Below, piece after piece: positions 37,852 through 45,576 of a stretch of DNA of 64,000 nucleotides. Positions within the stretch are counted from its first letter, which is position 1. Every line of letters starts with the position of its first letter. Origin of the DNA: Tannerella sp. (GTDB lineage Bacteria; Bacteroidota; Bacteroidia; Bacteroidales; Tannerellaceae); NCBI GenBank assembly GCA_031285565.1, contig JAITVY010000117.1, forward strand, positions 1 through 64,000, written 5' to 3'. The notes under the pieces were generated by a model, which ran no database searches, had not been told where the DNA came from, and saw only the letters and a list, made by a program, of their open reading frames with translations. Made by a program: the position numbers and the translations under genes.

Positions 37852-39410
37852 AACGAAGAACTTTCTTAAAAACATCTCTTGGTACCGGATTGGGATTAAG
37901 TACCGGGACATTGTTATCCCAAACGGTATCCAGGGCAACTTCTGCCGGAAACGGAAAGAAGAAGCCCCATGTTATCTTTATAATGACTGACCAGCATCGT
38001 GCCGATGCATTGGGTTGTATGAGTAATAAAGCTGTTATTTCTCCTCATATTGACAAGCTGGCTAAGGAAGGTACATTGTTTATTTCGGGTTATTCTTCTT
38101 CACCAAGTAGTACACCGGCGCGAAGCGGTCTGTTGACAGGTCTTTCGCCATGGCATCATGGGATGTTAGGATATGGACAGGTCGCTAAGCAATATAAATA
38201 CGAAATGCCCCAAATGATGCGTAACCTGGGTTACTATACTTTTGGTATTGGTAAAATGCATTGGTTTCCACAAAAATCATTACACGGTTTTCATGCTACC
38301 CTGGTTGACGAGAGTGGGAGAGTGGAAAGTCCTGACTTTATCAGTGATTACCGGGAATGGTTTCAATTGCAGTCTCCGGGAGCAGATCCTGATTTGACAG
38401 GTATCGGATGGAACGATCATCGTGCAGGCATATATAAGCTTGACGAGAAGTTACACCCGACCACCTGGACAGGACAAAAGGCATGCGAATTAATTCGTAA
38501 TTATAAGGATGATAAACCTTTATTCCTAAAAGTGTCTTTCGCCCGTCCACATAGTCCATATGACCCGCCTGAACGTTATCTGAATATGTATAAAGATGTT
38601 GAGATTCCGGCGCCTTTTACCGGTGACTGGTGTGGAGATTTAAGTACCCCCTTGGATCCGGAAAAAGCTGCTCCTGATGCTGCTTTTGGGAATTTTGGAG
38701 CCGACTATGCCAAAGAATCACGGCGACATTATTATGCAAACGTCACATTTATAGATGACCAGATCGGTGAAATTATACGGACGTTGAAGGAAAAGGGTAT
38801 GTATGATGATTCAATCATCTGTTTTACTTCCGATCATGGGGACATGCTGGGCGACCATTATCACTGGCGAAAAACATATCCTTATGAAGGCTCAGCTGCT
38901 ATTCCTTATATCGTGAAATGGCCGGGAAACCTGCCAAGAGAAAAAAATACTTCTGTAATTAGTCAACCAGTAGAATTAAGGGATTTTCTTCCTACATTTA
39001 TCGATCTGGCAGGAGGAGAAGTTCCTCCTGATATGGATGGTATGTCTTTACGGAAGCTGGTTCAGGGAAAGCAGGATGAATGGAGAACTTATATTGATAT
39101 GGAACATGCAACCTGTTACCGGAATGAGAATTACTGGTGTGCATTAACAGACGGGAAAATAAAATATATCTGGAATTTTAATACAGGATCAGAACAGTTG
39201 TTTGATCTGGAGAAAGATCCCAAGGAACTTATAGAGTGCTCAAAAAATAAAAAATATGCAGTTACGATAGAGAAAATGCGTAAGGCTATGATTGAACATT
39301 TATCGGAACGGGGAGATGATTTTGTGAAAAATGGTCGGTTGGCAACCCGTATATCCACAATGTTATATAGCCCTTATTATCCGCAGATAAAAGACGTATC
39401 GAAAAGCTAA
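37848..39410 (+). CDS. sulfatase 4 with twin-arginine-like signal (serine-type)
   Basis: S1-type sulfatase of 520 residues. The N-terminus MKRRTFLKTS matches the twin-arginine export consensus, unlike the lipoprotein or Sec signals of the other three. Metal-site motif FIMTDQHRADALGC near 44; the maturation motif is S88-T-P-A-R followed by SGLLTG, again serine-type. FTSDHGDMLGDHYHWRK near 326 has a DHG variant of the usual DNG. It overlaps the preceding gene by 4 bases. If it is really exported folded by Tat, its formylglycine would be made in the cytosol before export, which fits radical SAM maturation. Confidence 0.9.
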   Translation: MKRRTFLKTSLGTGLGLSTGTLLSQTVSRATSAGNGKKKPHVIFIMTDQHRADALGCMSNKAVISPHIDKLAKEGTLFISGYSSSPSSTPARSGLLTGLSPWHHGMLGYGQVAKQYKYEMPQMMRNLGYYTFGIGKMHWFPQKSLHGFHATLVDESGRVESPDFISDYREWFQLQSPGADPDLTGIGWNDHRAGIYKLDEKLHPTTWTGQKACELIRNYKDDKPLFLKVSFARPHSPYDPPERYLNMYKDVEIPAPFTGDWCGDLSTPLDPEKAAPDAAFGNFGADYAKESRRHYYANVTFIDDQIGEIIRTLKEKGMYDDSIICFTSDHGDMLGDHYHWRKTYPYEGSAAIPYIVKWPGNLPREKNTSVISQPVELRDFLPTFIDLAGGEVPPDMDGMSLRKLVQGKQDEWRTYIDMEHATCYRNENYWCALTDGKIKYIWNFNTGSEQLFDLEKDPKELIECSKNKKYAVTIEKMRKAMIEHLSERGDDFVKNGRLATRISTMLYSPYYPQIKDVSKS

Positions 39411-39458
39411 AAAATGTTCCATTTTATTCATTTCTGCCTATAATTGCTTAAATGAACG

Positions 39459-39466
39459 TATCTTTG
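39459..39466 (+). promoter_or_regulatory. -7 element of the LysE-type exporter gene
   Basis: TATCTTTG, an exact TAnnTTTG match, 26 bases before the ATG at 39493. The -33 region is weak. Confidence 0.5.
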
Positions 39467-39492
39467 CAATTTGAATTGCAACGCCATCTGGC

Positions 39493-40113
39493 ATGTTAGG
39501 ATTAGTAACGAAAGGCATAATTATTGGAGTTTTGGTATCAGCACCTATGGGGCCTGTGGGTATACTTTGTATTCAACGAACACTAAGTAAAGGCCGTTGG
39601 CATGGTTTTGTGTCCGGATTAGGTGCGACAGTTTCGGATGTGATATATGCTGCTTTGACTATTTTTTTCATGGGGCTGGTCATTAATTTTGTAGAAACGA
39701 ACCAGCGTTACCTTGAAATTTTCGGAAGTATTGTTTTAGGTCTCGTCGGATATTATATTTTCCGTAGTAATCCGGTTAAGAGCCTCCAAAAGAGCCAGTC
39801 AAGAAAACGAACCTACCTGCAGGATTTTGTTACGGCATTCTTACTTACATTTAGTAACGTGTTGATTGTCCTGATGTATATTGCACTATTTGCCAGGTTT
39901 ACATTTATATTACCAACTCACTCAGTCTGGCAAAGTCTCGAGGGTTTATCAGGAATTGCGTTAGGGGCAATATTATGGTGGTTTGTGATAACCTTTATTG
40001 TTTCTAAGTTACGCCGCTGGTTTAATATTCGCGGTATTCGTTTGTTAAACCAGACAGTGGGAGGAATTATCCTTGTTTTATCGGTTGCAGGGCTTATTTA
40101 TTCAATTGTATAA
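39493..40113 (+). CDS. LysE-family transporter
   Basis: A 206-residue inner-membrane protein with about six hydrophobic segments. It has the LysE/RhtB-type start (KGIIIGVLVSAPMGPVGILC, then QRTLSKGRWHGFVSGLGATVSDVIYA). The family exports amino acids and related small molecules. It has its own promoter and a shared convergent terminator, so it is probably a single-gene unit. Its position just before the peptide-modification cluster is suggestive, but LysE exporters are not known for peptide export, so I do not assign it to that system. Confidence 0.85.
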   Translation: MLGLVTKGIIIGVLVSAPMGPVGILCIQRTLSKGRWHGFVSGLGATVSDVIYAALTIFFMGLVINFVETNQRYLEIFGSIVLGLVGYYIFRSNPVKSLQKSQSRKRTYLQDFVTAFLLTFSNVLIVLMYIALFARFTFILPTHSVWQSLEGLSGIALGAILWWFVITFIVSKLRRWFNIRGIRLLNQTVGGIILVLSVAGLIYSIV

Positions 40114-40114
40114 C

Positions 40115-40148
40115 AAAAAGGAGAGTATCCCGGGGAACTCTCCTCTTT
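40115..40148. terminator. convergent terminator
   Basis: AGGAGAGT (40119-40126) pairs with ACTCTCCT (40137-40144), with an A-run on the left and a T-rich tail on the right. It can serve both the LysE gene (plus) and the small membrane protein gene (minus). Confidence 0.75.
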
Positions 40149-40176
40149 AGAAGCTATTTTGAGCTTTTTTTCGTGA

Positions 40177-40599
40177 TTACTCCTCTTTCTTTTTATTCTT
40201 CAATTTCAATTCGACCAGAAAAGATACCAGAAGCCCTATCCCACCAAATAATAAAACGGAGGCTCCATAAGCAGTACCATATAATTCACTTTCTCTGTAG
40301 TCGTGCATGTTGTAACCATCAGAAACCAACGCGGTGCTAATCATTAATCCGACAAGTAATCCCAATCCGAGGCCGATTAATAAGCATCCGATTTTTAGTC
40401 CGCTAAATGACGTTTTAAAATTTAAACCTCCTCCGAACATACTGTTCAGGTTATTCCCAAGTCTGGTAAGATCTAATTTATCTCCAATCTTTTCAATGAT
40501 AGCCACACGTTCTTTACGTCGAACAAATAGTTCAAATAATTTATACGTTCCTAAAACAATGATTCCCACAACTAGCGGGGCTGTAATAAAATCCATCAT
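40177..40599 (-). CDS. small membrane protein, DUF6249-like
   Basis: A 140-residue protein with an N-terminal helix (about 5-22), a basic cytosolic stretch (RRKERVAIIEKIGDKLDL), a glycine-rich hairpin helix (about 66-90) and a third helix (about 112-132) ending in a run of lysines. The pattern matches small Bacteroidota membrane proteins often found with ECF sigma operons. Consistent with this, a GTAACC-N15-CGTC motif at 40693-40717 precedes it, the same as in front of the ECF sigma operon at 47631. Biochemical role unknown; family assignment is from memory of the sequence pattern. Confidence 0.7.
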   Translation of the reverse strand: MMDFITAPLVVGIIVLGTYKLFELFVRRKERVAIIEKIGDKLDLTRLGNNLNSMFGGGLNFKTSFSGLKIGCLLIGLGLGLLVGLMISTALVSDGYNMHDYRESELYGTAYGASVLLFGGIGLLVSFLVELKLKNKKKEE

Positions 40600-40692
40600 A
40601 ATATATTTGTTTTTAAAGTGTTAATTAAATTACGTTTATGATCTCTTTGTGAAATAATTTAAATTTATTTTTTAAGCTTATTTTAATCTTTT

Positions 40693-40717
40693 GACGCATC
40701 CATCTTTTAAAGGTTAC
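40693..40717 (-). promoter_or_regulatory. candidate ECF promoter of the small membrane protein gene
   Basis: On the minus strand it reads GTAACC, 15 bases, CGTC, with the wider -35 text TGTAACCTTT. The same motif with the same spacing stands before the ECF sigma operon (47388-47412). The start codon lies 93 bases downstream. Confidence 0.6.
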
Positions 40718-40804
40718 ACATTTTCTCAAGGAATCATTTTAGAATATATCAAAAAATACATTTTGGCGTTTTTTATCCTCCCACTTTTTATCAGACAATA
40801 ATGA

Positions 40805-40828
40805 AAATACCCCATAAATGGGGTATTT
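40805..40828. promoter_or_regulatory. palindromic operator-like site before the peptide cluster
   Basis: AAATACCCCA, loop TAAA, TGGGGTATTT: a perfect 10-base inverted repeat. It covers the place where the -33 element of the promoter at 40847-40854 should be, so a bound protein there could block or recruit polymerase. No T-run follows, so a terminator is less likely. Confidence 0.5.
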
Positions 40829-40846
40829 CAGGTGCTTGAATTACCT

Positions 40847-40854
40847 TATTTTTG
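40847..40854 (+). promoter_or_regulatory. -7 element of the peptide-modification operon
   Basis: TATTTTTG, matching TAnnTTTG, 35 bases before the ATG at 40889. No good -33 element is present; that region is occupied by the palindrome at 40805-40828. Confidence 0.5.
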
Positions 40855-40888
40855 TATTGGACAGTTGAACTATTAAAATGACGCTATA

Positions 40889-41314
40889 ATGGATAAACCA
40901 ATAAACAGGAGGGACTTTTTGTACAAACTTGGTCTCAGGACTTCTTTGACAATAGCCGGTTTTTTTACGTTTGATAAACTATTGTCTGATCAGGGAGAAG
41001 ATATTTCTGAACTGGAAAACCAGTTCTCAGATATACCTTGTTTGGCTGCAGATGTGAGGAGAGACTACGAGAACGGACATATTGTTCTGTCGGGGCAAAG
41101 TTCGAAATGTTTTGCTAATGAAACCGGTGAGAAAATTATTGACTGGATGGATGGCAAAAACACGTTGCCGGATATTACTTCCAATCTTTCTGAATATTAC
41201 TCTATTGATAACACCGAATCGTTAGAAGCATCTGTAGCGACTTTCATTTGCCAGTTGGCTACAATGGGCTTTCTTACTTCACCTTTTTATGTTACTCTAT
41301 ATGAAAATTATTAA
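40889..41314 (+). CDS. PqqD-like peptide-binding protein with twin-arginine-like N-terminus
   Basis: A 141-residue protein. Residues about 55-132 fit the PqqD fold, the RiPP recognition element that holds leader peptides for modifying enzymes: CFANETGEKIIDWMDGKNTL, then ITSNLSEYYSID, then VATFICQLATMGFL. Unusually, the N-terminus is NRRDFLYKLGLRTSLTIAGFFTF (first residues 6-25), a twin-arginine-like motif followed by a hydrophobic stretch, which suggests membrane association or export. It is the first gene of a tight run and overlaps the radical SAM gene by 14 bases. Recognition of the Cys-rich protein two genes down is inferred. The PqqD fold is likely; its location in the cell is open. Confidence 0.75.
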   Translation: MDKPINRRDFLYKLGLRTSLTIAGFFTFDKLLSDQGEDISELENQFSDIPCLAADVRRDYENGHIVLSGQSSKCFANETGEKIIDWMDGKNTLPDITSNLSEYYSIDNTESLEASVATFICQLATMGFLTSPFYVTLYENY

Positions 41315-42662
41315 GAAACCAGCGGAAATAAATAATGAATTGTATGTCATCAACCGAGGTGATAATTCATTCATTCTTTACTCTCCACTAAATAAAAAAG
41401 TGGGTGTTATTAATGGTTCGGGCGCTAATACTATAACCAAATATTTTAGTGAAGAATCATTGGGTAATGAAGAAGAATTATTTATTGAAAACCTGTATCA
41501 AAATGATTTTCTCAATGAGACTGCACTTGAAAAACCGGTATTCCCTTCTACATTCGAATTTTTGCCCACTGAAGTAACCCTGTTTGCAACCAGTAGATGT
41601 AATCTCCGTTGTCGGTATTGTTACGCTGATGCAGGGAAGAAAAGTGAAGATATGTCATTGGAAACGGCCAAAGCGGCAATTGATTTGGTCGCATATAATG
41701 CCGGGTTGGCGGGATTGTCACATTTTGTTGTTGGTTTTCATGGAGGTGGAGAGCCTACTGTAGCCTGGGATCTGGTGTCGGCTGCTACAGAATATGCTCA
41801 TGAAGTAGCTCTTCAAAAGGGTTTGGATGTTGAAATTTTTGCGGCTACCAATGGTACATTTAATAAAAAACAAAGGGAGTTTATTCTGAAATATTTTACC
41901 AATCTCAATATATCAATTGATGGTCCTGCTGATGTTCAGGATTATAACAGGCCAATGATCAATGGTTCCGGATCTTTTCAGGTTATAAAGGATAATTTGA
42001 AGTTTTTTGATGAACATGGTTTTGATTATGGAGTCCGATCCACTATTACGGAAAAAGATGTACACCGGATAGAAGAAATTGTTGAATGGTTCAAATCAGA
42101 GTTTAATATTTCGTTTTTACACTTAGAGCCTGTTTGGTTATGTGGTAGATGTATGACAAGCGGAGAAGTACCTCCAACTGACATTGATTTTATCAGTAAC
42201 TTTACGAAAGCTGCCGATAAAGCCGAAGCGATAGGTGTAAATCTAATATACAGTGGCTTGCGGTTGGATTCATTAATCTCTAAATTTTGCGCTGCAGCCG
42301 GCGATGGTTTTAATGTGCTGCCTGATGGGACAGTGACTTCGTGTTATGAGATTACGGAAAATGATAGTCCTAAAGCGGAACTTTTTCATTATGGACGATA
42401 TGATTCCGGTAGTAAACAGTTTATATTTGACAAAAATAAAATAAAACGTCTACAAAAATATTCTGTAGAGAATATTGCTCATTGCCAGGATTGTTTTTGT
42501 AAATGGCATTGTGCCGGCGATTGTGTTTCGAAGGTTTTTGATATGAGTCAATCATTTGAACATCATGGAAGTCCGCGCTGTTACCTGAACAGGCAGCTTA
42601 CAATCTGGCAACTCGAAAAATTATTAGCAAAACAAAATACAAATGTCTATGAAACCAGATGA
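41301..42662 (+). CDS. radical SAM/SPASM peptide-modifying enzyme
   Basis: A 453-residue radical SAM enzyme. Residues 1 to about 75 resemble a PqqD-like winged domain (YVINRGDNSFILYSPLNKK). The cluster motif CNLRCRYC binds [4Fe-4S] and SAM through C100, C104 and C107. GFHGGGEPT follows near 147. The C-terminal SPASM/twitch region is cysteine-rich: C395, C398, C400, C404, C408 and C427 in CQDCFCKWHCAGDC and beyond, for auxiliary clusters. Such enzymes form thioether or C-C links in peptides, or mature sulfatases. The neighbours (PqqD-like, Cys-rich small protein) favour peptide modification. The start could be the ATG at 41289. It overlaps both adjacent genes. Confidence 0.85.
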   Translation: MKIIKKPAEINNELYVINRGDNSFILYSPLNKKVGVINGSGANTITKYFSEESLGNEEELFIENLYQNDFLNETALEKPVFPSTFEFLPTEVTLFATSRCNLRCRYCYADAGKKSEDMSLETAKAAIDLVAYNAGLAGLSHFVVGFHGGGEPTVAWDLVSAATEYAHEVALQKGLDVEIFAATNGTFNKKQREFILKYFTNLNISIDGPADVQDYNRPMINGSGSFQVIKDNLKFFDEHGFDYGVRSTITEKDVHRIEEIVEWFKSEFNISFLHLEPVWLCGRCMTSGEVPPTDIDFISNFTKAADKAEAIGVNLIYSGLRLDSLISKFCAAAGDGFNVLPDGTVTSCYEITENDSPKAELFHYGRYDSGSKQFIFDKNKIKRLQKYSVENIAHCQDCFCKWHCAGDCVSKVFDMSQSFEHHGSPRCYLNRQLTIWQLEKLLAKQNTNVYETR

Positions 42663-43059
42663 TAAACCTAAAAAAATAGAGGATGCTTTTGAAAATCCTA
42701 AGTTGTATGTAATTGTTGGTGGCGAAGCTTTTCCGCGAACCGGACTGGAAACTGCTTTTATTGATTATTCAGATATTGATTTGGAATCAACGAATGAAGG
42801 TACCACTTTATCGGAAGTGACCGTTAGTTCTTCGTCAACTGTAACTGGTGGCACTCATAAAACAGGTTCTTCCCGTATTGTGCAGGTACAGGATACTATA
42901 AAAACAGTAAAACAGATAAAAATAGTAGGGTGTGCCTGTAATACTGTAGGAAGGTCGATTTGTATCTGCAACAAAGTAAGGGTCTGCGGTTGTGTTGGAT
43001 ATACTCAACCATCTACAAGAACAGTTACGACGGGATGTAGCTGTGCTCCGGTGCATTAA
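42643..43059 (+). CDS. candidate precursor peptide with four Cys-x-Cys motifs
   Basis: A 138-residue protein that I do not recognise from any family. The first 90 residues lack cysteine: an acidic, lysine-rich start, a VIVGGEAFP segment near 23-31, and a Ser/Thr-rich stretch. The last 43 residues hold all eight cysteines as four CxC pairs: C97/C99, C107/C109, C115/C117, C132/C134. This leader-plus-Cys-rich-core layout, and overlap with a radical SAM/SPASM gene by 20 bases, suggest a RiPP precursor (sactipeptide or ranthipeptide-like thioethers are possible). An ATG at 42649 is an alternative start. A metal-binding protein is the main alternative. Confidence 0.65.
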   Translation: MSMKPDDKPKKIEDAFENPKLYVIVGGEAFPRTGLETAFIDYSDIDLESTNEGTTLSEVTVSSSSTVTGGTHKTGSSRIVQVQDTIKTVKQIKIVGCACNTVGRSICICNKVRVCGCVGYTQPSTRTVTTGCSCAPVH

Positions 43060-43085
43060 TGTAAAAAATAATATATCGTATGAAA
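43056..43085. repeat. 30-base direct repeat, copy 1
   Basis: Begins with the stop region of the Cys-rich gene (TTAATG) and ends in ATGAAA. An identical 30-base copy lies at 43149-43178, where its ATGAAA is the start of the next gene. Copy 1's ATG opens an 11-codon frame (43080-43115). Confidence 0.9.
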
Positions 43086-43148
43086 CGAAGCATGAGAACA
43101 AGATTTTCACCATAAGAGAATGATATATATGCTGAGTCCTATACATCC

Positions 43149-43178
43149 TTAATGTAAAAAATAATATATCGTATGAAA
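43149..43178. repeat. 30-base direct repeat, copy 2
   Basis: Identical to 43056-43085 and 93 bases from it. It contains the start codon of the helical-repeat gene at 43173. The pair looks like the footprint of a tandem duplication or of a deletion between repeats. Confidence 0.9.
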
Positions 43179-44024
43179 TCAATTTATTTTATCATATCGG
43201 TCGCTGTGCTTTTTCTTTGGAACATGCCTGCAACAGCACAGAAAATGGAATCCAAAGAGCGACAAATGGATCTACGCGATCCGCATGCATACAATACGGC
43301 TGCTGAAATGCTTATGTGTGCTGATACGTTACCATATACGGAGGCAATAGATATCATACTGGACCTTATATCCGATAATATCAACGCAGGAATGTTAATT
43401 GAAGACGAACAAATATGGAAGTTACTTAAGAAACTGGAACCGTACCGGATGACAGAACAAGTACAGATGGCCGTAAATGTATGGATTGATAAAACACTGG
43501 AAAATATTGCTGAAAAGCAGAAGGATAAGATGGTGCCAGCCAAACATATGCAATCTATGTCTATCGCATATAAAGAAAAGGATTTTGAAAAAGCGGTGAA
43601 TATAGCCTGCGATCTTCTGTTGGATATCCCCAATACACTTGATACAAGGAATAATTTGGCTTTAGCGCTTATGCATCTGAATTATGATTTGTGTGCCCAA
43701 ATAGAATTGGAGATTATTCGTAGAATGAGTGATCAGTATGCTCCGGGATTGATTAACCTGACGGTTTTGAATGAACGTATGAACAGAAGTGACTATGCAA
43801 GAGGACTTTCCAGAGAACTTCTACTTTCTTCCAGAGAAGAATCTTCAGATGTACAACTGGCACGTTTTAATGCAGCATGGTATTTGAATGAAGAGGGTGA
43901 TTATAAGGAGGCAGATTTAGTCCTTAACAAGATAAAGGAACCGGCTTATAATAAGATAAAAAAATATACTGATTTGAAAGCGGCAAATAAGAAACAGTTG
44001 AAGGAAGTTGGAAAGGTAAAATAA
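43173..44024 (+). CDS. secreted helical-repeat (TPR-like) protein of the peptide cluster
   Basis: A 283-residue exported protein: signal peptide 1-22 (ends ATAQ), then almost all alpha-helix. Segments such as MQSMSIAYKEKDFEKAVNIACDLL, NTLDTRNNLALALMHLNYDL and ARFNAAWYLNEEGDYKEADLVL have the spacing of tetratricopeptide repeats (first residues of each quoted only as landmarks). TPR proteins act as binding scaffolds; here the partner could be the modified peptide or an envelope enzyme. It lies 5 bases before the B12-type radical SAM gene. No enzymatic motif is seen. Confidence 0.7.
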   Translation: MKSIYFIISVAVLFLWNMPATAQKMESKERQMDLRDPHAYNTAAEMLMCADTLPYTEAIDIILDLISDNINAGMLIEDEQIWKLLKKLEPYRMTEQVQMAVNVWIDKTLENIAEKQKDKMVPAKHMQSMSIAYKEKDFEKAVNIACDLLLDIPNTLDTRNNLALALMHLNYDLCAQIELEIIRRMSDQYAPGLINLTVLNERMNRSDYARGLSRELLLSSREESSDVQLARFNAAWYLNEEGDYKEADLVLNKIKEPAYNKIKKYTDLKAANKKQLKEVGKVK

Positions 44025-44028
44025 ACGT

Positions 44029-45576
44029 ATGAATTCAATCAAGACCATGCGCTGGGTTTTAATCCGTCCGCTGAATCGAAGCCTATTCTATGATCCGGAA
44101 ATACAAGAGCCTCTAGGCCTGGAGTACCTTTCTGCTACTTTAAAAAAAAGCGGTTGTCAGGTTCTCTTATTGGATAGTGCATTAAATAATTTGCATGACA
44201 TTAAACTAGCCCGTAGGGTAGCTTCTTTTCAGCCGGATGCAATTGGCTTTTCCATAACTACCGACCGTGAACTGGAATCGGTGAATGCAATCTATACTAC
44301 ATGTAAGGAGATTTTGCATGATAAACAGCTGTTCTGGATTGCCGGAGGTAATTATGCTACTTCTGAATTTAACAATGCATGTAAAGTGCTACCTACTGAG
44401 ATGCACATCCTTAAGTATGAAGGAGAAGTCTCAATAAAAAAAATCTGTTCGCTATGGATGGATGGATTAATTGATACTTTGCCCAGGGTGATTCATGGAG
44501 AACCTGCTGTATTAGATGAACTTCCATTCCCCGAAAGGCCTTATCATCATTATGTGCTCAATTTTGGATTTGCTTTTAATGTTCAGGGATCCCGTGGATG
44601 TTGCAGCGCCTGTAAATACTGTGCATCTAAAGGAATGCGTGGTGGTAAATTATATTCATGGAGGGGACGTAGCCCGGAGAATATGGTCAGTGAACTGGCT
44701 TACCTGTACCAGAATTATGGAGCACGTTCTTTTAATTTTGTCGATGAAGATTTTCTGGGTCCTCCGGCCGGTGCACTCGAACGTTCGGAACGTTTCATGA
44801 ACGAGATAAAAAAGCACAATCTGAAAATTACAATCGGTATTCAGGTGAGACCTAATTCCCTGTCTGAAAAGATAATCGACAATCTGTATGCGTCCGGATT
44901 AACGTATGTGTTTATGGGCATAGAATCGGATAATCCGGAAGATTTTAAAAAATGGGGAAGGAGTTTTTGTAAGGATACATGGCAACTGGTGGATTGTTTG
45001 CAGCAGAGAGGAATCGAAATAAATGCGGGTACTTTATTGTTTCATCCTGACTGTACGTTTGAAGGTATTCGGAATTTTTCCGTTCGGTTACGTCAATATG
45101 GTTTGCTCAACAGCCGGACAGCTACTAACCGCCTGGATGCAATGCCCGGATCTTTTTTTTATGAACAATACTTCTCCGAACATCCCGAAGACAAGACACA
45201 GGGAGTTATTCGTTTGCCATTCAAAAATCCGGATATAGAACCTTTTTTTCAAATTGTTCGTGAAGTGTTGGCTCCCATCGAAATACCTTCTATGCATGCA
45301 TTATGTATTATGCCAATCATTCAAACAGGTAGAGTCTTTGAAAATCTGGAAGAAAAGTATCAACTTTTAAAATCAATTAATTCCGATTGTGATGATCAGG
45401 TATCTTCTTGTTTCTTTTCTGTACTTGAGATGTTTGAAAATGATTGTTATTCCAGGCCTGAAATAGATAGTATGATAAACAATAACATCGAATTCGGTAA
45501 GATTACAATGGATCGTTTAATAAAAAGCGGCTTTCATGAAAACCTATCGCATAGTAGCACCAATTTGTTCGGTTGA
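44029..45576 (+). CDS. B12-binding-type radical SAM enzyme
   Basis: A 515-residue protein with the class B layout. The N-terminal Rossmann domain (about 8-140: EPLGLEYLSATLKKSGCQVL, then LLLDSALNN) has the cobalamin-binding fold, but the DxHxxG loop is not seen, so cobalamin would bind without the lower histidine, as in several family members, or not at all. The radical SAM motif GCCSACKYC gives C191, C195 and C198. FNFVDEDFLGP near 238 and FMGIESDNPE near 307 fit the core fold. Members methylate unactivated carbons or do ring chemistry. It overlaps the next gene by 41 bases. Target unknown; the Cys-rich peptide is the natural candidate. Confidence 0.85.
   Translation: MNSIKTMRWVLIRPLNRSLFYDPEIQEPLGLEYLSATLKKSGCQVLLLDSALNNLHDIKLARRVASFQPDAIGFSITTDRELESVNAIYTTCKEILHDKQLFWIAGGNYATSEFNNACKVLPTEMHILKYEGEVSIKKICSLWMDGLIDTLPRVIHGEPAVLDELPFPERPYHHYVLNFGFAFNVQGSRGCCSACKYCASKGMRGGKLYSWRGRSPENMVSELAYLYQNYGARSFNFVDEDFLGPPAGALERSERFMNEIKKHNLKITIGIQVRPNSLSEKIIDNLYASGLTYVFMGIESDNPEDFKKWGRSFCKDTWQLVDCLQQRGIEINAGTLLFHPDCTFEGIRNFSVRLRQYGLLNSRTATNRLDAMPGSFFYEQYFSEHPEDKTQGVIRLPFKNPDIEPFFQIVREVLAPIEIPSMHALCIMPIIQTGRVFENLEEKYQLLKSINSDCDDQVSSCFFSVLEMFENDCYSRPEIDSMINNNIEFGKITMDRLIKSGFHENLSHSSTNLFG

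Noticed and set aside
39493-40113. LysE-type protein as the exporter of the modified peptide
   Set aside because: The family moves amino acids and small solutes, and the gene has its own promoter and terminator, separate from the cluster.
41301-42662. Radical SAM/SPASM enzyme as the maturase for the four upstream serine-type sulfatases
   Set aside because: It lies 1.9 kb downstream of them, but it has a PqqD-like N-terminal extension, overlaps a PqqD-like gene and a Cys-rich peptide gene, and its SPASM motif ends in AGDC rather than the GGC typical of sulfatase maturases. Peptide modification is the better fit, though the alternative cannot be excluded without phylogeny.
43080-43115. 11-codon frame in the spacer after the Cys-rich gene as a second precursor peptide
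   Set aside because: It is very short, has no cysteine, and its start is simply the duplicated copy of the next gene's start region.
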